NCBI GenBank assembly: GCA_023382265.1
Contig: JAMCPX010000056.1
Location: 61,174-125,173 of the forward strand
Reading direction: 5' to 3'
DNA from: Deltaproteobacteria bacterium
GTDB taxonomy: Bacteria > JAMCPX01
DNA length: 64,000 bases
Shown here one piece after another: positions 36,766 through 46,870 of the stretch; position 1 is the first letter of the stretch, and the number at the start of each line of letters is the position of its first letter. A program made the position numbers and the translations under genes. A model generated the notes under the pieces. The model was not told where the DNA came from and did no database searches. It saw nothing but the letters and a program-made list of their open reading frames with translations.

Positions 36766-38950
36766 AATATCCATATTCATTGCAAATATAATAGAAGCTA
36801 TTGCCATCGTTGCTGTTTACAGCAGCGGTCGAACTATAGCTTGTTACCGTAAATTCATTATCCGCCGCTATTGTTATTCCCAATGCACCAGTTACAATTG
36901 CAGGCGTATCTTTGTAATTAACATTGCAAGCGAAATTTGTGTCTGGGAATGGATAAGAAAGTGTTATTGTTACACTACCATTTGTAAGATTACCAGTGCC
37001 AGCTTGGTAATTTGTTATTGTATTGGCTGTCACTGCATCACCCGTAAGACCACCTGTAACTTTCATCTGATTATTGTTTGTGTTGATCAGTAATGATTTA
37101 CCAACAGTTTGAATGTCTCCTATTCCTGTACTACTTTCTGCATTAAAATTTATATAGGGGTTACCAGTAACTGTTAAATTTGGACTATTGTATACCGCAA
37201 GATATGGACTGCTGCCATTGTTTGTAAGGACTCCAGCATCATGATCCATGGTGATTTCATAACTGCCACTATCTATTACACCATTCTGAAACCACGAATC
37301 GGAAACCTTTATATATGTCGAGCTTGATATATACAAAGTTGGACTACCAGAGCCTGCTTCAATTGTAAGATGCCTGAAGCTAAACGTACCCTCGGTTACG
37401 TATTCGAGTACCATCTGATACGCAGTTGCGTTATTGACATTAAAGGTATTTGCAAAACCACCGTTGATAAATTTACCATTGAGAATGACAATACCATTCA
37501 CGCCACCATAATCTGCATTAAGATCCGATATATGTAAACTACCAATAGTTTGACTTTGACTGTTATCGACATACACACTTGCAATATGTCCACATATAGA
37601 TACACTGTCAATCAAAATACCTTTACCATTTGTACCAATATTAGTCCCACTAACAAATAAACCATATTGTGTATTCGAGCCACAAAAACCTCTAATGTTC
37701 TGGAAGGAGTTATCATAGCCAGTATCAGATATCAAGGTTCCTGTTATATAATTATGCAAGTTGTCTTGCAATGTTATATTTTTTAATGTTGATGTTGATG
37801 AGGAAAAATAAATCAAAGTTGTCATTGTAACCGAAGGAGATATAAATGAAGGACCTTGCAGACTAATTTGAAATCTTTCATAGGAAGATGGGATAATGAT
37901 TGGTGTGGAAGGTTGACAAAATGATGGTAGTTTAATCACAAGATTTGTACCGCCATAAGGTGCTGCTGCTATTGCCTCTGATACACCGCAATCAGATGTA
38001 CCCGGTGCATAAAAACCCGCATCTTCATATTCAGTTCCACTATTATAGACCGGCACATTTGATAATGCACCATTGGCACTAACAGTTACATAATCACCGG
38101 TGCTATCTGTTATGTAAGATATAGCTCCACTGCTACTTTCTGTAATAGGATTACCATTAAATGTCAGCCCTATGTTATCAATACCAAGTGTTCCCCATGC
38201 AGTAGATAGAGTATAGCCAGAGCCGGACACTGTTTCCGTCGCAGAGAATGTCTGCCCATTAGTAGAATACATATTTTTTCGATACATGGTTGAATCGCCT
38301 ATCTCATTGTAAAATGTAGTTCCAACTATGGTACCAACGGAGCTTGCATAACTTTGCCCCGGAGGTGGAGCTATAAGTTCCCTGATACCACCATAATTAC
38401 TCCCTACATTCAGCAAATTATTTGGGTCATACATGTACCAGATACCAGACCCATTTAAGATTAAACTATATGGAATGCTTACACCTTGCACTTGATTCCA
38501 GCCGGGCAAAGGCCAATTGGCCCAATTTCCTACAACCGATGTCCATGAGATCGGATCTCCTAGCCATGCGGGAAAACCATAAACAGGATTAGAGCTATTG
38601 TTGGGGGTTGTGAACGGGTTTGCTACAAATGATATACTCCCATTACTGCTCATAATTACAGCAGACTGTGTTAAAGTGGTACCTGTCACAGTGCCCCCAT
38701 AGGAGGCTGTTGTACCGTTGCTTACAACTCCATTAGTACCTGTGATTGTTTGTGAACTTATAGGATTATTTGTATTTGTAATTGTGAAGGCAAGTCCAGT
38801 TGCTGTTACATTCCCGCCACTTATAGACAGAGTACTGCATAAATCAAGATTATCTGCATACAAGCAAGGAGAAAACAAAAGATCTACAAACAACCCCAAA
38901 ATTACATACAACAGTTTTTGTGCGCAAAGCACACTCTTTGACCTTTTCAT
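36764..38950 (-). CDS. Secreted repeat-rich protein, probable right-handed beta-helix
   Basis: The ATG at 38948-38950, after GGAGG, gives 728 residues; an upstream in-frame start adds 10 unlikely residues. A signal peptide ends near CLYADN. The mature part is Gly/Ser/Thr/Asn-rich. Its middle (about 350-620) is a run of short beta-like turns with repeated N-x-I/L steps (ISDLNADYGGVNGIVILNGKF; LTIEAGSGSPTLYISSSTYIKVSDSW), as in pectate-lyase-like parallel beta-helices. Such proteins often cleave or bind surface polysaccharides or act as phage-tail-like or adhesin parts. No catalytic motif was recognised. The gene is flanked by inverted IS remnants and lies between two YfhO copies. Confidence 0.7.
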   Translation of the reverse strand: MKRSKSVLCAQKLLYVILGLFVDLLFSPCLYADNLDLCSTLSISGGNVTATGLAFTITNTNNPISSQTITGTNGVVSNGTTASYGGTVTGTTLTQSAVIMSSNGSISFVANPFTTPNNSSNPVYGFPAWLGDPISWTSVVGNWANWPLPGWNQVQGVSIPYSLILNGSGIWYMYDPNNLLNVGSNYGGIRELIAPPPGQSYASSVGTIVGTTFYNEIGDSTMYRKNMYSTNGQTFSATETVSGSGYTLSTAWGTLGIDNIGLTFNGNPITESSSGAISYITDSTGDYVTVSANGALSNVPVYNSGTEYEDAGFYAPGTSDCGVSEAIAAAPYGGTNLVIKLPSFCQPSTPIIIPSSYERFQISLQGPSFISPSVTMTTLIYFSSSTSTLKNITLQDNLHNYITGTLISDTGYDNSFQNIRGFCGSNTQYGLFVSGTNIGTNGKGILIDSVSICGHIASVYVDNSQSQTIGSLHISDLNADYGGVNGIVILNGKFINGGFANTFNVNNATAYQMVLEYVTEGTFSFRHLTIEAGSGSPTLYISSSTYIKVSDSWFQNGVIDSGSYEITMDHDAGVLTNNGSSPYLAVYNSPNLTVTGNPYINFNAESSTGIGDIQTVGKSLLINTNNNQMKVTGGLTGDAVTANTITNYQAGTGNLTNGSVTITLSYPFPDTNFACNVNYKDTPAIVTGALGITIAADNEFTVTSYSSTAAVNSNDGNSFYYICNEYGY

Positions 38951-39156
38951 AGAGCCTCCATTTTTTATTGCCTCTATCATTCAACCCATTAATTAGGTTT
39001 AATAATCTAAAAGCCAATTTACTTTTGGAGTTTATTTAAAGTCATCGCTGCTTTCTTGATAGGTACTACTATATGTACAAAATCAAACAACTGTCAAGTT
39101 CTTGTAGGACGCACTACACTAGTGACCGTTCTTTTTGGCGGGGCTTTGACGTTCCC

Positions 39157-39951
39157 CCTGAAAACCAGAGCACTTGCACTTAGAGTCCCCTGTTCTTAAA
39201 ACATAACAAAAGGAGACAAGAATGGAAAGGAAAAGGTACAGCGAGGAACAAATCATACGGGTCCTTCAGGAAGAGCGTGCCGGGACCAAAGTCATGGATC
39301 TGTGCCGCAAACATAGGATGAGCGATGCCATATCAATCGGCAGGGAGCGCGCCATGGGCAAGACTCTCTCGTTGTTCAAGGTTGACATAGAGATTGGAGA
39401 TTATCGGTACAGCGTATGGGTAACGAACCTCGAAGACGATATCGAGCAGGTATGGAGGAAATGCCGTCCCCGTGCAAACGATGAGAACACCATCAAGGAA
39501 TTTAAGGAAGATTTTGCTGTGGGTGGATTTTCCATGAAACAGTTTTATGCAACCGAGGCTGCGATGGTTATCAGGGCATTGCTCTACAATCTGTTTCTAT
39601 TGTTTCATCAGGAGGTATTCGAGAACAAGGAAAAGACACAAAGGCTTTTGACGTTGAGGCACGAATACTTTGTACTGCCCAGTCAGTTGGGCAGCGACGG
39701 CAGGAGCAAAGTCCTGCGGATCTCCGCTGTAAAACACAAACTCAGAGCGAAACTGAGATACCTGTTTAACCGTATAAATCAATATGTTCCGGCTGATATG
39801 GCCAACTGCAATGCATTTGGGTGAACACGCAGAAATAATAGGAGGTGTGACGGCAGAACCGCATAAATAATGAATCTGAGCAGGCTCGTTTCGGTAAATA
39901 CTTTGTAGGATTGGTTCTACCGGTGTGCCCTATGCAAATGCATTTTTCGGG
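39157..39951 (+). mobile_element. Degenerate insertion sequence with a chimeric transposase ORF
   Basis: A plausible left terminus begins CCTGAAAAC at 39157-39165. The right terminus, read on the minus strand, begins CCCGAAAAATGCATTT at 39951 and abuts the stop codon of YfhO copy 2. The interior holds a 200-codon ORF joining parts of two transposase families. At about 0.8 kb it is shorter than complete IS1380 or IS3 elements, so it is a deleted or recombined remnant. The left-end assignment is uncertain because it could belong to an IS3-type end instead. Confidence 0.55.
39222..39824 (+). pseudogene. Chimeric transposase remnant: IS3-type OrfA N-terminus joined to IS1380-type C-terminus
   Basis: The 200-residue frame follows AAAGGAG. 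Residues 1-36 (RYSEEQIIRVLQEERAGTKV, DLCRKHRMSDA) are the helix-turn-helix start of IS3-family OrfA. From about residue 37 the sequence changes to the C-terminal part of an IS1380/IS4-like DDE transposase: YRYSVWVTNLEDDIEQVWR, CRPRANDENTIKEFKEDF (carrying the conserved C-terminal E), then FYATEAAMVIRALLYNLFLLF. The catalytic aspartates of the DDE domain are missing, so it cannot be an active transposase. The join probably arose by deletion between two nested elements. GC is higher than its surroundings (55% by hand count for 39241-39300). Confidence 0.75.
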
Positions 39952-42238
39952 TTAATGAAACAGAAAGATGTATATCAACGGAATAGCGGCAACCCCTGCT
40001 ATTGAAAGTATAAGTCCGATAACGAAACTCAACGGCATATAATCTAACTCAATCTCGTGTATGCCTTTTGGAACAAATACCCCCTGAAACGCATAATCTG
40101 TTCTTATGACCTTTGACTTCCTACCGTCAATATAGGCATACCAGCCGGGGAAATACGTGTTGCTTATTACAAGCAGCCCGGGTGAAGCTGTATCAACATG
40201 CAGCTTTATATAATTGGGCGTGTACTTATCGAATGAGACATTATTGTCCGGTGGAGCGGCAGCTGCTACAATGCCAGGTATAAATGAGGCATACTTTGCA
40301 TCTTCTTTGAATATAACGGCTGTTTCGCTTAACCGTGATGCATACTGCCTTACAAGTTCGAAGGCCTCATCGTGTGTATCAGCGATCTTGTAGTCATACA
40401 CCATGAATGCCCTATTGAATACGTACGGGTTCTCATAGAGTGTAAAACCGTTGTAAAACATAATCGGCCTAAATGCATTAACAGTTATACCCATACCAAT
40501 GACATAACCCAAGTTATGACTTCCATAATTGGGGATTAAATTCTTAGCCCTTACTATATATTTTATATTCAGGAAGTTAAATACAGCAGGTTCGTATATT
40601 AGATCTTGAACGAATCTGTCATACCACTTAATACCTATAGAATCATAATTCCTAATGTCCTCTATATCATAAAACGTATTTATATTGGCTCCCCATGCCT
40701 CCACACCATTCTTCATTATTGCTATCGATCTAAAATGACCATGCTCTTGCTTTATTCTATTAATAATTGGATTGGTTGGATAAAAGTATTTATAATCTCC
40801 TCCGTAATATACAGTCTTTCCAAGACCTGCTGTCACAAATACCAATATGCCGATAAATATTGCTTTGGTATTATTGCTTTTGAGTCTTACCAGAAAAGCC
40901 ACCATGACCAATAACGCCAGAATAATAATTACAACTAACTTTACATTCATCAAGGTGTAATATTTGCTATGTATTGTAAGCAAAGCTAACATTAAACCCA
41001 ATGTAATATATATTGCTATATTGGATGTCCTTGGCTTAATCTCCTGTTTAAAGAGCTTATCAAGATATATAGAACCTACTATGATTAAGCAGAATCCGGA
41101 GAAAGCCCATAAATATTCTTTTTCTGCAATGTTAAACAATGGCACAGTTGAAACGATGTTATGAATCAAAGGAACATTAAATGGTAAGATAAAAGTTATG
41201 AGTAACAATACGCTTACTGGCTTAACATATTTATTGTTCCAGAATTCGATGATCCCGGAAACACCAAATATGAACATTGGTAAACTGATATAATTAAAGT
41301 CAAATTCGAGCCATGTATGAGAATTAATTATGTCTTTACTGAAGAAATTATCTAATGCGGCTATTATAGCATCAAACGAATAAAAAGATGAACTTATAAT
41401 AGAATTTCTATATAATGATATCGAACTAAAATGCAGATATTCAATAAACGGCAACAATTGAATCGATGATATAATAATGCCGGCAGATATAACTAAACCT
41501 GTTTTCCCTATAATAAGATATGCTCTTTTAGTAAATCCGTATTCACTAAATAGCCTTATCAAGAAATACATACCAAGGACAAGGCTCATAAAAAACAATA
41601 CCTCGGGTTGACCGGCAAATACAGCAATAACAAACGCAAGCATCAATAAAAAATACCATCTAAATTTATCAGAGTGTTTTATTATAAGCTCTATTGCCCA
41701 TAACCCGAGAAAGAAACAAAACGCTGCTCTTGTAGGGCAAAATTGGAACAGGTTCATAAGTCCCGAATACATAGCAGCTATTGATGCAATAATGGATGCA
41801 CGGTAATCTATGCCGATTTCCGATAAATAAAGGTATGCAAACAAACCGACAAGAAAAAACTTAAAAAAGTATAAAAGTAACAGTCCCCATTTCCAGTTTA
41901 AGAGATATACGAATATATTAAGCGGGTAAAAAAAGTCCTGACTGTATATTTGCTATATGAGGCACACCGCAGCCCTGATACGGGTTCCACAGAGGCAATT
42001 CATGATGTTTTAAAGATTCTTTGTTAAAATGCAACCATGGTATAAATTGATGAATTGGATCATATGTACTTCCTTTTAATTGCGGCGATGGTTTATTGTT
42101 TATATTAAAAAAGGGGTTAACACGCAGTTCGTTTACCGGTGCAATAATTCCATCTTTTGATATAATAGGAAAGAAAGCAATTATAAATGTAAGGGCAAAG
42201 ATGGTGCATGCTAAAAAAAGTTTGTGTTTATTCCCCAT
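39952..42238 (-). pseudogene. YfhO-family polytopic membrane protein (copy 2, frameshifted)
   Basis: Read on the minus strand, the gene starts at 42238 with the same MGNKHKLFLACTIFALTF as copy 1. It runs in frame to residue ~105, then shifts. The second frame resumes and continues to 39952, matching copy 1 end to end. The break is in a run of seven T (plus-strand A7, 41928-41934), where six T would keep the frame (GLFYPLNIF). Copy 2 resembles copy 1 almost base for base over the last ~480 bases and in a middle block, but diverges between. It may be a true pseudogene, a homopolymer sequencing error, or a slippage-controlled gene. Confidence 0.8.
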
Positions 42239-43491
<1,253 letters not shown>

Positions 43492-43660
43492 TCAAATGAA
43501 GGCAGCATGCAAAACTTAAGCTTGACATTATCATAAAAGATGTCTTTTCATAGTTATAGCTCGCGGCTTTATAAATATTGATAATAGCTTGGAAAAATTC
43601 AATAGCGTGGTTGTTCTTCAGCTATTTTTAATAAACTTTTTGTATAAAGATGGGAATATA

Positions 43661-44638
43661 ATGGCAAGGGTATTGGCTATAGGCGGTGCAGGCTTTATCG
43701 GTTCACATATTGTAAGGTTGCTGCTTGGACAGGGTCATGAAGTAACTGTTGTAGATAATTTCTCAAGATACGGTTACATAGCCTATGATTTCTACACACA
43801 TCCCCGGTTTAAACTTATAAATAAAGATATCAGAGATGTATCCCCGGATGTTTTTAGCGGTTTTGATCACATTCTGTGCCTTGCTGCTCATGTGGGTGGT
43901 GTAAGATACCTAAATATGAACCCATACAGCATACTCAGGGATAACACGGATATATTGATGCATGCCATTGATTCAACCATCTCATCCTCACCATCCGCGG
44001 TGTTTTATTTCTTTTCTTCCTCTATGGTATATGAACGGACGATTAATGTGGAGGAAAATAGAGAAGAGCAAAGGATGCCGTCAACAAGTTATGGTATGCA
44101 GAAGCTATATGGAGAGCATTTGGTAAAGTATGCCTCTTCACAACAAGGGCTAAACTATATAATAATCAGACCATTTAATGCGGTCGGAGCAGGCGAAATT
44201 GTCGAGCAGAGTATAGAGGGCAGGGTGATTTACGGTATGTCTCATGTTATACCGGATTTCGTTCATAGGGCATTGATAAAGCAATCTCCTTTTGAGATAC
44301 TCGGAGACGGAAGCCAGGTTAGGATATTCACGCATGTCGATGATATTGCTGCTGCTGTAGCAATTATGATTGAGAAGGGAATAAAAAACGATGATTTTGA
44401 TATATGCGGCAGGGAGCGTTTGACTATGAGGGAGCTTGCTAAAAGGGTATGGACACGGGTGTACAAGGATATACCTTTCCCAGGGCTTAAGCACCTTACC
44501 AAACCCAATGGAGATGTCAGTTATATGTATGGAAGCTATGCGAAAGCAAGGGATAGATTGGGATGGGAGCCGGCGCATGGGATTGATGATATGATAGATG
44601 ATACCATCGGATTTATAAAAGGGCATTTAATGATTTGA
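43661..44638 (+). CDS. NAD-dependent nucleotide-sugar epimerase/dehydratase
   Basis: A 325-residue extended SDR enzyme starting at the ATG 43661 (GGGAAT upstream); the longer frame from 43589 begins outside the fold. The nucleotide loop is GGAGFIG at residues 8-14, and the active-site Y144-x3-K148 lies in STSYGMQKLYGE. The family carries the usual NAFN-like RPFNAVG segment. It epimerises or dehydrates a nucleotide sugar, probably in the same pathway as the upstream enzyme; the substrate is not determinable. It ends one base before the next gene. Confidence 0.87.
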   Translation: MARVLAIGGAGFIGSHIVRLLLGQGHEVTVVDNFSRYGYIAYDFYTHPRFKLINKDIRDVSPDVFSGFDHILCLAAHVGGVRYLNMNPYSILRDNTDILMHAIDSTISSSPSAVFYFFSSSMVYERTINVEENREEQRMPSTSYGMQKLYGEHLVKYASSQQGLNYIIIRPFNAVGAGEIVEQSIEGRVIYGMSHVIPDFVHRALIKQSPFEILGDGSQVRIFTHVDDIAAAVAIMIEKGIKNDDFDICGRERLTMRELAKRVWTRVYKDIPFPGLKHLTKPNGDVSYMYGSYAKARDRLGWEPAHGIDDMIDDTIGFIKGHLMI

Positions 44639-44639
44639 T

Positions 44640-46052
44640 ATGCCGCGGCGGTGGTACGAAATATTATCGGGTAAGGATTACGATAAGCGATTAAATTATA
44701 TTAATCTTTTTTTACTACTCCTGCCGGTATTTCTTGCGTTTTTTTATGTCTTTTTATTCGGCGTAAATGGCGTGTTCGGGGATCAGTGGAACATCGTTTA
44801 TCTTTTCCAGAAGGTCTTTTCCGGTACTATAACCGTCTCTGAGCTCTTTGCACAGCACAACGAGCACAGGATATTTTTCCCTTTAATATTTATGCTTCTG
44901 CTGGGCGTGATTACACATTACAATAACATCGTTGAGATGTACAGCATTGTTGTGTTTCTTTCGTTAAGCTGGATTATACTATTGTCAGGTATTAAAGAGC
45001 TATTCAATAACAAGCTGATAAGGGTTACAGCAATCTGTATACCTGTTACATTCCTCATCTTTACATGGAGGCAATGCACAAATATGCTGGCAGGATTTCA
45101 GATTACATATGCCTTTGCCCATACATTTAGTCTTCTCTCTTTATACCTTGTTTATAGGTTTATAAGATCAGATAAACGCGGCATGAGGGTTACATATCTT
45201 ATCCTTTCAATGGCCGGTGCGGTAATTGCGTCTTTCTCATCTGCTATGGGGTTGGTTGTATGGATAGCCGGCTTATCCATGCTTGCAGCGGGTACACCGG
45301 AACATCGCAGGAAAATAGGATGGCCTACAGCGGTATGGATTGCTGCCGGAGCATTGTCCTGGCTCTTATACTTTATTAATTATCATAGCCCTACAGTATC
45401 TGCAAGATTTGGCGGGGTTTTTAATTTTATAGATATGCCATTTAAGGCTGCCTTATACTTCTTTACACTATGCGGCGGATGGTTTACGTGGAACACATTA
45501 TTATCTATGATCGCCGGGATAGTAATCTTGGCATTGTTTTTTCTAAGTTTATTTTTTGTGTATGGAACCGGCAGGGTCAAAGAAAACCTGTTCTGGATAG
45601 GCACGGGCTTATTCTCCCTGTTCACAATGGCTGCAATAACAGCAGGCAGATATAATGAAGGGAACACTCAAGCATTGAGTTCAAGATATGTAACCTTTTC
45701 AGTGCTTATGGTTATAGCGGTATATGTAATGCTTGCTGACTTATCAGTACATAAGCAAAATAAACAGTCAAAATACATGGTACTGCTTGTACTGTTTATG
45801 ATCATAACGAGCATACCGGTGTCATTTTTTTATGGCTCTCTTGTTGGTAAGAAGGATATGCTCCAGAGAGAGAAAGATGCCTGCATCCTGTATAACTACA
45901 GGTCCAGCGATGACAGATCGCTTCTGGAACTGTATCCTTTAGCGCACGCAGTAAAACATTGGGCCGGTATACTGCAAAGGCTGGACTATAATGTATTCTA
46001 TTATAACCCTGTCTACACGTACAATTGTGATAAGATGAGCATTAAGGAATAG
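44640..46052 (+). CDS. Polytopic membrane protein of unknown function in the polysaccharide run
   Basis: A 470-residue protein with about ten hydrophobic segments and a cytoplasmic or periplasmic C-terminal tail. An acidic/His first loop (NGVFGDQWNIVYLFQKVFSG; FAQHNEHRIFFPLIF) recalls GT-C-type glycosyltransferase first loops, where an aspartate is catalytic, but no motif is decisive. It starts two bases after the epimerase stop (TGATATG) and ends 5 bases before the GT2 gene, so it belongs to the operon. It could be a glycosyltransferase or a polymer export/assembly component. Confidence 0.6.
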   Translation: MPRRWYEILSGKDYDKRLNYINLFLLLLPVFLAFFYVFLFGVNGVFGDQWNIVYLFQKVFSGTITVSELFAQHNEHRIFFPLIFMLLLGVITHYNNIVEMYSIVVFLSLSWIILLSGIKELFNNKLIRVTAICIPVTFLIFTWRQCTNMLAGFQITYAFAHTFSLLSLYLVYRFIRSDKRGMRVTYLILSMAGAVIASFSSAMGLVVWIAGLSMLAAGTPEHRRKIGWPTAVWIAAGALSWLLYFINYHSPTVSARFGGVFNFIDMPFKAALYFFTLCGGWFTWNTLLSMIAGIVILALFFLSLFFVYGTGRVKENLFWIGTGLFSLFTMAAITAGRYNEGNTQALSSRYVTFSVLMVIAVYVMLADLSVHKQNKQSKYMVLLVLFMIITSIPVSFFYGSLVGKKDMLQREKDACILYNYRSSDDRSLLELYPLAHAVKHWAGILQRLDYNVFYYNPVYTYNCDKMSIKE

Positions 46053-46057
46053 CCATT

Positions 46058-46771
46058 ATGCAAAAAGAGCTCTCCATTATTGTCCCGGTTTACAATGAAG
46101 CAGATAATATAGAGGCTATGCTTAATGATCTTCAGCAAAAAATAAAACGGACAACCTTTGAATTGATTATAGTGTATGATTTTGATCAAGACAATACTAT
46201 TCCGGTAATTAATAGTATAAAGCACAGTTACACATTTGAGATAAAGGTTTTTAAGAATATTTATGGCCATGGTGTACTAAACGCTTTAAAAACTGGTTTT
46301 ACACTTTATTCGGCTGATACTTTAGTTGTTATGATGTCAGATAGGTCTGATGATGCATCTGTCGTGGATCGCATGTATGATCTGGTAAAAGAGGGTTACG
46401 CTCTGGTGTGCGGCTCAAGGTATATGAAGGGAGGGAAACATACTGGAGGTGGGTTGATAAAGGGATTGCTTTCCAGGTTTGCAGGGCTTTCACTTTATTA
46501 TCTGTCAAAGGTGCCTGTTCATGATATAACAAATAACTTCAAGATGTACACCAGGGTGTTGCTTGATAAAATAAAGATAGAAAGCAATGGTGGTTTTGAG
46601 ATCGGTACTGAACTTACGATAAAGACTTATCTAATGGGCTTTAAAATTGCAGAGGTGCCGGATATATGGATAGAAAGGAGAAAGAAGGGACAATCAAGGT
46701 TTAAGATGTTTAAATGGATGCCAGGCTATATTAAATGGTATTTTTATGCACTAAGCAGAAGAATAAAATGA
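46058..46771 (+). CDS. Family 2 glycosyltransferase (dolichol-phosphate-mannose-synthase-like)
   Basis: A 237-residue GT-A-fold glycosyltransferase. The N-terminus LSIIVPVYNEADNIEAML is the GT2 nucleotide-sugar-binding start, VYDFDQDNT follows, and VVMMSDRSDDA takes the place of the usual DxD-type motif. A C-terminal ERRKKGQSRFKMFKW resembles the lipid-phosphate GT2 branch. There is no clear C-terminal transmembrane pair, so it likely transfers a sugar to polyprenyl phosphate at the cytoplasmic face. Such a carrier would fit the YfhO/GT-C proteins in this region (inference). Confidence 0.87.
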   Translation: MQKELSIIVPVYNEADNIEAMLNDLQQKIKRTTFELIIVYDFDQDNTIPVINSIKHSYTFEIKVFKNIYGHGVLNALKTGFTLYSADTLVVMMSDRSDDASVVDRMYDLVKEGYALVCGSRYMKGGKHTGGGLIKGLLSRFAGLSLYYLSKVPVHDITNNFKMYTRVLLDKIKIESNGGFEIGTELTIKTYLMGFKIAEVPDIWIERRKKGQSRFKMFKWMPGYIKWYFYALSRRIK

Positions 46772-46828
46772 TCGAATTCTTCTAAAATGACCTTCCCCGT
46801 TCTTTTTTTGTTAAGTGTTTTTAGCCGC

Positions 46829-46857
46829 TTGACATCCGGTGATTTATATAATTAAAT
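46829..46857 (+). promoter_or_regulatory. Candidate sigma-70-like promoter for ffh
   Basis: A perfect TTGACA (46829-46834), 17 bases, then TTAAAT (46852-46857). The ffh ATG begins 13 bases after the -10 element and no Shine-Dalgarno sequence precedes it, so the message could be leaderless or nearly so. An alternative -10 TATAAT at 46847 would give only 12 bases of spacing, so I prefer the former. Confidence 0.45.
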
Positions 46858-46870
46858 CTTACACTCAAAA

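Noticed and set aside
36626..39951. A simple composite transposon with an intact transposase
   Set aside because: Both remnants are degenerate and strongly diverged, and the only transposase frame is chimeric without catalytic aspartates.
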